64,000 nt of DNA from JBPEWY01 sp965224095. GTDB lineage: Bacteria > Bacteroidota > Bacteroidia > Flavobacteriales > Flavobacteriaceae. Under the pieces are notes generated by a model. It did no database searches, was not told where the DNA came from, and saw only the letters and a program-made list of their open reading frames with translations. The position numbers and the translations under genes were made by a program. The stretch is taken from positions 1,736,001 to 1,800,000 of the forward strand of contig OZ245039.1 in NCBI GenBank assembly GCA_965224095.1, read 5' to 3'. Of the stretch, positions 56,597 to 64,000 are shown in pieces (positions within the stretch are counted from its first letter, which is position 1; every line of letters starts with the position of its first letter).

Positions 56597-57784
56597 ATGA
56601 AAAAACTAGTTTTAGCCTATAGCGGAGGGTTAGACACCTCTTTCTGTGCAAAGTATTTAAGTGAAGAAAAGCAGTATGAAGTACATGCTGTTAGTGTAAA
56701 TACCGGTGGATTTACCGAGAAGGAAATCGAGCTTATGAAAAAGCGGGCCTATAACTTAGGCGTAAAGGATTATATATCGATAAATGCCGTTCAAACCTTT
56801 TACGACAAGGTTGTCCGCTATCTGATTTATGGAAATGTGCTTAAAAACAATACGTATCCGTTATCGGTTAGTGCCGAAAGAATTGTTCAGGCAATTGAAA
56901 TAATTAACCATGCCAAAAAAATAGGCGCTCCATATATTGCCCATGGAAGTACGGGAGCGGGAAACGACCAGGTTCGATTTGATATGATTTTCCAAACACT
57001 GGCACCCGATATTGAAATTATAACACCTATTAGGGATATGAAATTATCAAGAGAGTCGGAAATTACATACCTCCAAAAAAAAGGCGTATCCCTTTCATGG
57101 GAAAAAGCACAATATTCTATAAATAAAGGACTCTGGGGAACCAGTGTCGGAGGAAGTGAAACGCTCACCTCTCATTTACCACTGCCGGATAACGCTTATC
57201 CAAGTCAACTGCAGGAAAGCGAGCCAACACAGGTAACACTCAGTTTTACCTCAGGTCAGCTAACCGCCATAAATGGTCAGGAAGATTCACCCGTTAAAAA
57301 TATTGAAACTCTTCAAAGCATCGCCGCCAGGTACGCTATAGGAAGAGACATTCATATTGGAGACACCATTGTTGGAATCAAGGGAAGAGTGGGTTTCGAA
57401 GCAGCTGCACCCTTGGTAATTATTAAAGCGCATCACGCCCTGGAAAAGCATGTTCTTACCAAATGGCAACAACATCACAAAGAAACACTTGGTAATTGGT
57501 ATGGTATGCTGTTGCATGAGGGTCAGTACTTAGATCCTGTAATGAGAAATATAGAGTGTTTTCTAACCGATACGCAAAAAAATGTTAGTGGGGAAGTATA
57601 TCTTAAATTCTATCCCTATCGATTTGAAATACAGGGCATACAATCTCCATACGATTTAATGAACGCCGGCTTTGGCAGTTACGGAGAAATGAATACCGGC
57701 TGGACTGCCGAAGATGCCAAAGGCTTTATTAAAATACTGGCTACACAGAATAAAATTTATGAACATATAAACAAACAGGTATGA
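56597..57784 (+). CDS. argG: Argininosuccinate synthase
   Basis: A 395-aa protein. The ATP-binding PP-loop is LAYSGGLDTSFCAKYL (near 5-20). Conserved stretches AHGSTGAGNDQVRFD (citrulline/ATP site) and PLSVSAERI follow, and the C-terminal part keeps YDLMNAGFGSYGEMN. It joins citrulline and aspartate in the cytoplasm with ATP to give argininosuccinate. It belongs to the divergent Bacteroidetes subtype; the family assignment is firm. It overlaps argC by four bases. Confidence 0.93.
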   Translation: MKKLVLAYSGGLDTSFCAKYLSEEKQYEVHAVSVNTGGFTEKEIELMKKRAYNLGVKDYISINAVQTFYDKVVRYLIYGNVLKNNTYPLSVSAERIVQAIEIINHAKKIGAPYIAHGSTGAGNDQVRFDMIFQTLAPDIEIITPIRDMKLSRESEITYLQKKGVSLSWEKAQYSINKGLWGTSVGGSETLTSHLPLPDNAYPSQLQESEPTQVTLSFTSGQLTAINGQEDSPVKNIETLQSIAARYAIGRDIHIGDTIVGIKGRVGFEAAAPLVIIKAHHALEKHVLTKWQQHHKETLGNWYGMLLHEGQYLDPVMRNIECFLTDTQKNVSGEVYLKFYPYRFEIQGIQSPYDLMNAGFGSYGEMNTGWTAEDAKGFIKILATQNKIYEHINKQV

Positions 57785-58758
57785 TTCAGGTAGGAATTAT
57801 AGGAAGTGCAGGATATACAGCAGGGGAACTCATTAGAATACTCCTTCAACATCCCGAGGCAGAAATCAATTTTGCATATAGTACTTCCAATGCCGGTAAG
57901 CCGGTAAACAGTATACATCAGGATTTAATAGGAGAAACCTCTTTGCATTTTACCGATCGTATCAATACGGAAGTAGACGTTGTGTTTTTATGCCTTGGTC
58001 ACGGTAATTCCAGCATTTTTTTGGAAAATAATTCTTTTGCAAGTCATACGAAGGTTATTGATTTAAGCAATGATTTCAGATTGGAAAAGGACTCCGTTTT
58101 TAGAAATATGAATTTCACTTACGGGCTTCCGGAATACTTTAAAGACAAGATAGTTCATTCAAAATATCTTGCCAATCCCGGTTGCTTTGCTACTGCTATT
58201 CAGCTAGCCTTATTACCTCTGGCCGATTCCGGGAACCTTTACAACGACATTCATATTCAGGCGGTTACCGGAAGTACAGGTGCCGGAACCTCATTGTCTG
58301 CAACCACACATTTTACATGGAGGAATAATAATTTTTCATACTATAAACCCTTTGTTCATCAACATTTGGGAGAAATTATTCAAAATATGAGTTATGCCTC
58401 CAAAAAGACATTGGATTCTTTTTATTTTATGCCTTACCGGGGAAATTTCAGTAGAGGAATCTACGCTACCCTATACACACAATTTGCCGGTTCTATAGAG
58501 GATGCTCATACACTATATTCCTCTTATTTCAAATCGGCCCCTTTTGTACATATCAGCACCACTCCTATTCACCTTAAGCAGGTAGTAAATACAAATAAAT
58601 GTGTTTTGCATTTACACAAGCATGAAAACACGTTATTAATTACCAGTTGTATTGATAATCTGATCAAAGGTGCTTCAGGGCAAGCTGTGCAAAACATGAA
58701 CCTGATGTTCGGTTTTGATGAAACCACCGGATTAAAACTTAAAGGAACCTTTTTTTAA
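57781..58758 (+). CDS. argC: N-acetyl-gamma-glutamyl-phosphate reductase
   Basis: A 325-aa NADPH-dependent enzyme. The N-terminal Rossmann motif is VGIIGSAGYTAGELIR (4-19). The active-site Cys135 stands in LANPGCFATAI. The motif VTGSTGAGTSLS and HQHLGEI follow. It reduces acylglutamyl phosphate made by ArgB to the semialdehyde used by ArgD. The start overlaps the argG stop as ATGA. Length and motifs are usual for the family. Confidence 0.95.
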   Translation: MIQVGIIGSAGYTAGELIRILLQHPEAEINFAYSTSNAGKPVNSIHQDLIGETSLHFTDRINTEVDVVFLCLGHGNSSIFLENNSFASHTKVIDLSNDFRLEKDSVFRNMNFTYGLPEYFKDKIVHSKYLANPGCFATAIQLALLPLADSGNLYNDIHIQAVTGSTGAGTSLSATTHFTWRNNNFSYYKPFVHQHLGEIIQNMSYASKKTLDSFYFMPYRGNFSRGIYATLYTQFAGSIEDAHTLYSSYFKSAPFVHISTTPIHLKQVVNTNKCVLHLHKHENTLLITSCIDNLIKGASGQAVQNMNLMFGFDETTGLKLKGTFF

Positions 58759-58773
58759 TTAAATCAAAAAAAA

Positions 58774-59568
58774 ATGAAAATAGCCATTATAGGAGCTGGA
58801 AACCTGGGGCTTGCTTTAGCAAAAGGCCTTATCGTTAATAATGCCATTACCACCTTATATCTAACCAGAAGAAATACTTCCGATATCGCTCATTTTTCGG
58901 ATTACAGTGATGTTTTTATCACGAAAGACAACCGACAGGCCGTTAAGCATTCCGATATTCTGATTCTTGCCGTACAGCCCAGGCATCTCTTTAAGGTTCT
59001 GGAAGAGATTAAAGATCTCCTCACGGAAAATCATGTATTGATTTCAACGGTTACCGGTGTTAAAATTCCGCAAATAGAACATACCATTGGAAGTACGCAT
59101 TTTGTAATACGGGCCATGCCTAATACAGCCATATCGGTTGGTAAATCCATGACCTGTATTTGTGCCGGCAACCACGGAAAAAAACGTATCAATATTGCAC
59201 TCGCCATTTTTAATCGGTTGGGGACTTCCATAGAAATCCCCGAAGAACAAATGCAGGCTGCCACGGTTATTTGTGCCAGTGGAATTGCTTTTTGGATGCG
59301 CCTTATCAGGGCTACCACTCAAGGCGCCATACAATTGGGATTTGAGTCGAAAGATGCTCTTGAAATGTCTATGCATACCTGCCTGGGAGCCGCCAGCTTA
59401 CTAGTAGACTCCGGCAGCCATCCGGAGCAGGAAATAGATAGAGTTACCACACCTGGAGGATGTACCATAGAAGGCCTTAACGAAATGGAGCATCAGGGCT
59501 TAAGCTCTTCCCTCATTAAAGGATTGGTCAGTTCGTATGAAAAAATAAATCAAATCGCAAAAAAATAA
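58774..59568 (+). CDS. proC: Pyrroline-5-carboxylate reductase
   Basis: A 264-aa protein with the NAD(P) motif IAIIGAGNLGLALAKGL at the start, VQPRHLFKVLEEI, and the family signature near the end (DRVTTPGGCTIEGLNEME). It reduces pyrroline-5-carboxylate to proline. Its place inside the arginine operon is common in Bacteroidetes and ties proline formation to the glutamate semialdehyde and ornithine pool. Gaps of 15 bp before it and 2 bp after it fit a single transcript. Confidence 0.9.
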   Translation: MKIAIIGAGNLGLALAKGLIVNNAITTLYLTRRNTSDIAHFSDYSDVFITKDNRQAVKHSDILILAVQPRHLFKVLEEIKDLLTENHVLISTVTGVKIPQIEHTIGSTHFVIRAMPNTAISVGKSMTCICAGNHGKKRINIALAIFNRLGTSIEIPEEQMQAATVICASGIAFWMRLIRATTQGAIQLGFESKDALEMSMHTCLGAASLLVDSGSHPEQEIDRVTTPGGCTIEGLNEMEHQGLSSSLIKGLVSSYEKINQIAKK

Positions 59569-59570
59569 TT

Positions 59571-60698
59571 ATGATACTATTTGACGTGTATTCATCCTAT
59601 GATATTTCTCCGGTAAAAGCCAGGGATGTTTTCGTATACGATAGCAAAGGAGTAAAATACCTGGACCTCTATGGAGGACACGCGGTTATTTCCATAGGGC
59701 ATACACACCCACATTATGTAAAAGCCCTTCGGGAACAGCTCGCTAATATTGGGTTTTATTCGAATGCCGTGATCAATCCCCTGCAGCAAAAACTGGCTGA
59801 GAAATTAGGAGCCCTATCGGGCTGTGATGACTATCAGCTTTTTTTATGTAACTCCGGAGCAGAGGCTAACGAAAATGCGCTTAAGATTGCTTCCTTTGTA
59901 ACAGGAAAATCCAAAATCATTGCCTTTAAAAACGGTTTCCACGGGCGTACCTCAGCAGCCGTTGCCGCTTCCGATAATCCCGGTATACAAGCACCGATAA
60001 ACCTACAACACGAGGTTACCTTTCTTGACTTCGGAGATTTGGAAAGCCTGGAAAAACAATTGTCAAAAGGAAATGTGGCAGCAGTGATTTTTGAATGTAT
60101 TCAGGGAATAGGTGGATTAGACCGTGCTGATCCTGTTTTTTATAATGCGCTTAACACCCTCTGTGAAAAATACCACTGTATGCTTATTGCCGATGAAGTT
60201 CAAAGCGGATATGGGCGAACCGGTAGTTTCTTTGCTTATCAAAAATACCAGATAACCCCTCATTTAATTACTGTTGCGAAAGGTATGGGGAATGGATTTC
60301 CCATTGGCGGCGTTTTAATACATCCTTCTATAAAGGCCCAAAAGGGTCTCCTGGGTACTACCTTTGGCGGTAACCATCTGGCCTGTACCGCCGCTATTTC
60401 TGTATTGGAAGTAATAGAAAAAGATAAGCTTGTGGAAAACGTTAATACCGTTGCGCCCTACTTCTTTGAAAAAGCGGATAATATCGACGCTATTAAACAA
60501 GTAAAAGGAGCCGGGTTTATGCTAGGTCTCGAATTTGAATTTGAAGTAGCAAAGCTCAGAAAAAAACTTCTTTTCGACCATTGTATTTTCACCGGAAGTT
60601 CCAATAATAAAAATCTCCTGAGAATTTTGCCTCCATTGAGCTTAAAACCACCACATATCGATCAATTCTTTAATGCCTTAAAAAAAGAACTCTTATGA
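59571..60698 (+). CDS. argD: Acylornithine aminotransferase
   Basis: A 375-aa class III PLP aminotransferase. The phosphate-binding NSGAEANENA (94-103), IADEVQSGYGRTG (206-218) and the PLP lysine Lys237 in VAKGMGNGFPIGG are intact. It makes N-acylornithine from the semialdehyde with glutamate as amino donor. The chain is slightly shorter than the usual 400 residues. The start lies 2 bp after proC and the stop overlaps argF' by four bases. Confidence 0.93.
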   Translation: MILFDVYSSYDISPVKARDVFVYDSKGVKYLDLYGGHAVISIGHTHPHYVKALREQLANIGFYSNAVINPLQQKLAEKLGALSGCDDYQLFLCNSGAEANENALKIASFVTGKSKIIAFKNGFHGRTSAAVAASDNPGIQAPINLQHEVTFLDFGDLESLEKQLSKGNVAAVIFECIQGIGGLDRADPVFYNALNTLCEKYHCMLIADEVQSGYGRTGSFFAYQKYQITPHLITVAKGMGNGFPIGGVLIHPSIKAQKGLLGTTFGGNHLACTAAISVLEVIEKDKLVENVNTVAPYFFEKADNIDAIKQVKGAGFMLGLEFEFEVAKLRKKLLFDHCIFTGSSNNKNLLRILPPLSLKPPHIDQFFNALKKELL

Positions 60699-61642
60699 AA
60701 AATTTTCTCGATATAGAAGACATTCCAAACATATCCCGGATGATTGACCTGACAATGCAATTAAAGAGCAGACCCTTTGAATATGCAACTCTGGGAAAAG
60801 AAAAAACACTTGGCTTATTGTTTTTTAATTCGAGTTTACGAACTCGTTTGAGTACCCAGAAAGCCGCCGAACAATTAGGGATGAAAACCATGACGGTCAA
60901 TTTTACCACCGATGCATGGAATCTGGAATTTGAAGATGGCACTATAATGGATGGCGCAAATGCAGAACATATTAGAGAAGCGGCTGCAGTAATATCGCAG
61001 TATTGCGATATGATAGCTGTCAGGGCATTTCCAACCTTAAAGGAGAAGGCAAAAGACCTTTCGGAGCAGGTACTCAACGGGTTTAAAAAATATGCTTCGG
61101 TTCCTGTTGTAAACATGGAAAGTGCCACGGCACATCCCCTCCAGGCGCTCACCGATGCTGTTACAATACACGAAACCACCCAGGTTCAATACCCTAAAGT
61201 AGTTCTCAGTTGGGCTCCGCACCCAAAAGCTTTACCGCATGCCGTAGCGCAGTCTTTTATTAAAATCATGCAACGATTACCTGTAAACCTGGTTATTACT
61301 CATCCTGAAGGATATGAGCTTAATCCGGACCTGACCGGGGCTATTCCCATTAATTACAATCAAGAAGAAGCTTTTCAGGGAGCCGATATCATATATGCGA
61401 AAAACTGGAGTTCCTTTACCTCATACGGGCAGGTATTACAAACGGACCCCTCCTGGATGATAACAAAAGAAAAAATGAAACTCACCAATACTGCTAAGTT
61501 CATGCATTGCCTTCCGGTACGCAGGAATGTAATTGTAGAAGACGCCGTTTTAAACGGATCTGATTCCGTTGTGATCCAACAAGCCGCTAACCGAACCTTT
61601 GCCGCTCAGGCCGTTCTTAAAACCCTCTTGGAAAATGGATAA
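60695..61642 (+). CDS. argF': N-acetyl/N-succinyl-ornithine carbamoyltransferase
   Basis: A 315-aa transcarbamylase. The carbamoyl-phosphate loop is NSSLRTRLSTQKAAE (45-59, a variant of STRT), and MHCLPVRRNV with Cys holds the amino-acid side. The sequence AWNLEFEDG and GANAEHIREAA belongs to the acylornithine type of Xanthomonas and Bacteroides and not to ordinary ornithine transcarbamylase. By hand alignment, the residue that separates acetyl (Glu) from succinyl (Pro) users is Ala90 here, so the acyl group is uncertain. The product is an N-acylcitrulline, deacylated by the M20 enzyme encoded downstream. Confidence 0.9.
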   Translation: MKNFLDIEDIPNISRMIDLTMQLKSRPFEYATLGKEKTLGLLFFNSSLRTRLSTQKAAEQLGMKTMTVNFTTDAWNLEFEDGTIMDGANAEHIREAAAVISQYCDMIAVRAFPTLKEKAKDLSEQVLNGFKKYASVPVVNMESATAHPLQALTDAVTIHETTQVQYPKVVLSWAPHPKALPHAVAQSFIKIMQRLPVNLVITHPEGYELNPDLTGAIPINYNQEEAFQGADIIYAKNWSSFTSYGQVLQTDPSWMITKEKMKLTNTAKFMHCLPVRRNVIVEDAVLNGSDSVVIQQAANRTFAAQAVLKTLLENG

Positions 61643-62423
61643 ATTACCTGAATTAACCGTTGTAAAAATTGGAGGGAATCTTATTGACAATGAAATTGTT
61701 TTAGCGTCCTTCTTAAAGAGTTTTTCAAATATTCCCGGAATAAAACTCCTGGTTCATGGCGGAGGAAAAATGGCCACCGACCTCTCCAAAAAAATGGGCC
61801 TGATTCCGAAAATGATAAACGGACGACGTATTACCGATGCCGAAACCTTAAAGATTATTACTATGGTTTACGGGGGGTATATAAATAAAAATATCGTTGC
61901 CCGGTTGCAAGCGGTTAAATGCAATGCCATTGGTTTATCCGGAGCAGATGCCAACACGGTAATAGCCGTTAAACGACCTGTTGATACCATTGATTATGGC
62001 TTTGCAGGTGATGTAAAAACGGTACAAGCCGATATTATTAAAAAACTGTTAGACGCTAATCTGACACCCGTTTTTTGTGCCATTACACATAACACCAAAG
62101 GCTTGCTTTTAAATACTAATGCCGATACCATGGCAGCCGTTATAGCTGGGGCTATGACCCGTTACTTTAAAGTATCGCTCTGCTACTGTTTTGAAAAACC
62201 GGGAGTACTGGCAGATATTCATGATCACCAATCGGTGATTCCAATAATTAACAGTGAAAACTATACGACTCTTCTGGACAACGGGATTATCACCGAAGGC
62301 ATGATTCCAAAACTGTACAACTGTTTTGACGCCTTAAAAAAGAAAGTGGAGTCTGTTAAAATAGGAGGAATAGATATGTTTAATGCGAACAAGGCCAATA
62401 CCTTTACAATCGTCCAATTATGA
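61635..62423 (+). CDS. argB: N-acetylglutamate kinase (acylglutamate kinase)
   Basis: A 262-aa amino-acid kinase. The ATG at 61635 is chosen (MDKLPELTVVKIGG); the longer frame from 61599 would overlap argF' by 44 bases, against eight bases here. Motifs are VVKIGGNLID (phosphate loop), LLVHGGGKMATDL and the substrate loop NGRRITDAETLKI. It phosphorylates the gamma-carboxyl of the acylated glutamate. No N-terminal extension of the arginine-sensitive hexameric type is present, so strong feedback inhibition by arginine at this step is not indicated. Confidence 0.93.
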   Translation: MDKLPELTVVKIGGNLIDNEIVLASFLKSFSNIPGIKLLVHGGGKMATDLSKKMGLIPKMINGRRITDAETLKIITMVYGGYINKNIVARLQAVKCNAIGLSGADANTVIAVKRPVDTIDYGFAGDVKTVQADIIKKLLDANLTPVFCAITHNTKGLLLNTNADTMAAVIAGAMTRYFKVSLCYCFEKPGVLADIHDHQSVIPIINSENYTTLLDNGIITEGMIPKLYNCFDALKKKVESVKIGGIDMFNANKANTFTIVQL

Positions 62424-63508
62424 AACTCAAAGAAACATTAATCAAAGAGGCCGTTTTATTGCTTCAAAAACTTATAGCAACACCTTCCTTTTCATCAGAA
62501 GAACAGGATACCGCCAAACTTATTGAACAATGGCTCCAAAATATGGGAGTTCATACGAAACGGTTTGGTAATAATATTTATGCGTTGAATAAACATTTCA
62601 ACCCTGACAAGCCTACGCTTCTGTTAAATTCACATCACGACACCGTAAAACCCAATAATGCATATACCAGAAATCCGTTTCTTCCTGAAATTATCGAAGG
62701 GAAACTTTATGGTTTGGGCAGTAATGATGCCGGAGGATGTCTGGTAAGCTTATTAGCCTGTTTTGTTTATTTTTATAAACAGGAAACACTATCACATAAT
62801 CTGGTAATAGTTGCTTCCGCCGAAGAAGAAAGTTCCGGGCCTAATGGCTTAAATGCCACCCTAAATTACCTCCCTCCCATTGACGTTGCCATTGTAGGTG
62901 AACCAACTCAAATGCAGTTAGCCATTGCAGAAAAGGGATTAGTGGTATTCGATGCCGTTGTTAATGGTACTCCCGGTCACGCGGCTCATCCTAACTCTAA
63001 CCACGCCATATATAACTGTATTGATGTACTAAAGTGGTTTAGGGATTTTACATTCGAAAAAACATCTGAAATTTTAGGTCCTGTAAAAATGACCGTGACT
63101 CAAATCCATGCGGGAAAGCAACACAATGTAATCCCGGCCGAAGTGAAAATGGTGGTTGATGTAAGGGTAAACAATTTGTACGACAATCGGGAAATAGCGG
63201 AGCTTCTTAAACGGGAAGCTCCCTGCATAATGATTCCGCGCTCACTGCGTTTAAATTCGTCTTCCATTCCGGAATCTCATCCTCTGGTGCAATCCGGAAT
63301 ACAACTCGGAAGATCCACATATGGTTCGCCTACGCTTTCCGATCAGGCATGCCTGAGCTGTCCTTCGCTTAAGTTAGGTCCCGGAGATTCAACCCGATCT
63401 CATATGGCAAACGAATTTATTTATATCAGCGAAATAGAAGAGGGAATTCCGCTTTACATAGACATCGTGGAAGGTTTTTTAAACAACAAACAAAATATAA
63501 CCGATTAA
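62420..63508 (+). CDS. argE: M20 deacylase, probably N-acylcitrulline deacetylase
   Basis: A 362-aa zinc peptidase-fold enzyme. The metal ligands are in NSHHDTVKP (His and Asp), LGSNDAGG (bridging Asp), ASAEEESSG (general base Glu and metal Glu) and GEPTQMQ; a dimerisation domain with GTPGHAAHPNSNHA lies in the middle. As carbamoylation occurs on acylornithine, its natural substrate should be N-acylcitrulline instead of N-acetylornithine. Its start overlaps argB as ATGA. Confidence 0.9.
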   Translation: MKLKETLIKEAVLLLQKLIATPSFSSEEQDTAKLIEQWLQNMGVHTKRFGNNIYALNKHFNPDKPTLLLNSHHDTVKPNNAYTRNPFLPEIIEGKLYGLGSNDAGGCLVSLLACFVYFYKQETLSHNLVIVASAEEESSGPNGLNATLNYLPPIDVAIVGEPTQMQLAIAEKGLVVFDAVVNGTPGHAAHPNSNHAIYNCIDVLKWFRDFTFEKTSEILGPVKMTVTQIHAGKQHNVIPAEVKMVVDVRVNNLYDNREIAELLKREAPCIMIPRSLRLNSSSIPESHPLVQSGIQLGRSTYGSPTLSDQACLSCPSLKLGPGDSTRSHMANEFIYISEIEEGIPLYIDIVEGFLNNKQNITD

Positions 63509-63520
63509 AATAATAGGCCT

Positions 63521-64000
63521 ATGAAATTATGGGATAAAGGTTTTAGCATAGACCAAAAAATAGATTTTTTTACCGTAGGTAACGACAGGGTACTGGATAT
63601 GTACCTGGCAAAATATGACGTTATTGCTTCCATAGCTCATGCAAAAATGCTGGGGAAAATCGGTCTTTTGAAAACTTCGGAAGTAGATGCGATTAATAAA
63701 GTACTACAAAAAATTACCGTTGCAATTGAAGAAGATCGTTTTACTATAGAGGACTCTTTTGAAGATGTGCACTCAAAAATTGAATATGTCCTCACGGAGG
63801 AGTTAGGAGTAATCGGAAAGAAAATCCACACCGCAAGGTCCAGAAACGATCAGGTGTTGGTTGCACTACATCTCTATTTTAAAGATGCCCTGAAAAGTAT
63901 TAGAGGGCAGGTTTCTCAGCTTTTTGATTTATTGCTGGAGCTCGCTGAAAAAAATAAAGATGTCATGCTTCCGGGATACACACATCTGCAAATAGCCATG
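63521..64000 (+). CDS. argH: Argininosuccinate lyase, N-terminal part (cut by window end)
   Basis: The first 160 residues of argininosuccinate lyase, open to the window edge. Visible features are the start MKLWDKGFSID, the substrate-binding DVHSKIEYVL and TARSRNDQV (the fumarase/ASL fold region), and PGYTHLQIAM at the edge. It cleaves argininosuccinate to arginine and fumarate, the last step. It follows argE by 12 bp. Confidence 0.95.
   Translation, partial: MKLWDKGFSIDQKIDFFTVGNDRVLDMYLAKYDVIASIAHAKMLGKIGLLKTSEVDAINKVLQKITVAIEEDRFTIEDSFEDVHSKIEYVLTEELGVIGKKIHTARSRNDQVLVALHLYFKDALKSIRGQVSQLFDLLLELAEKNKDVMLPGYTHLQIAM

Overview
The window comes from a marine-type member of the Bacteroidetes, most likely a flavobacterium. 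The reasons are the AT-rich DNA, Bacteroidetes-type promoters (TTTG / TAnnTTTG) with few Shine-Dalgarno sequences, families such as DUF547, DUF4097 and giant Bacteroidetes-style RHS proteins, and an arginine operon with an N-acyl-ornithine transcarbamylase in place of ordinary argF. No rRNA, tRNA, CRISPR array or prophage was seen.

Region 1 (1-27838, minus strand) is one apparent operon of about 28 kb built around a polymorphic toxin. Reading leftward it encodes a small lipoprotein, a 2059-aa SpvB/RHS-shell-like secreted protein with thrombospondin type 3 repeats, a 3124-aa secreted protein with four leucine-rich-repeat plus Ig-like modules and a C-terminal YD-repeat stub, a LolA-like periplasmic protein, and a 3333-aa RHS protein. 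The RHS protein ends in what I read as a GIY-YIG nuclease toxin. One base beyond it lies a leucine-rich-repeat protein, the likely immunity protein, followed by the truncated start of another secreted protein. The best candidate for a poorly described system is here.

Region 2 (27839-31891) is the control side: two paralogous ECF-type sigma factors, both apparently starting at TTG. The second is translationally coupled to a membrane-anchored TPR protein that may be its anti-sigma factor. Between them sits a REP-associated tyrosine transposase (RAYT) flanked by palindromic REP-like repeats.

Region 3 (32055-43267) looks like an arsenosugar biosynthesis locus in two operons: an AhpD-like protein, radical SAM ArsS, rhodanese, TIGR04282-type transferase, purine nucleoside phosphorylase and ArsM; then a PiT phosphate (arsenate) permease, fatty acid hydroxylase, DUF547 lipoprotein and TIGR04283-type glycosyltransferase. 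A sigma / HEAT-repeat anti-sigma / DUF4097 / DUF4097 operon lies between them. The phosphorylase has an Asp where 6-oxopurine-specific enzymes have Asn, which would suit removal of adenine from the ArsS product.

Region 4 (43322-55619) has a ClpP paralogue, a leftward envelope operon (DUF547, outer-membrane barrel, GH113-like hydrolase, lipoprotein, BamA/TamA-like protein) and a divergent rightward operon (FAD oxidoreductase, membrane polyferredoxin, MORN-repeat protein, two GT2 enzymes and a GT-C enzyme) that looks like a lipid-linked glycan or glycolipid pathway.

Region 5 (55981-64000) is the arginine operon: GNAT, argG, argC, proC, argD, argF', argB, argE and argH (cut by the window end). 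Carbamoylation is expected on an acylated ornithine, and the GNAT protein is a candidate for the missing acylglutamate synthase.
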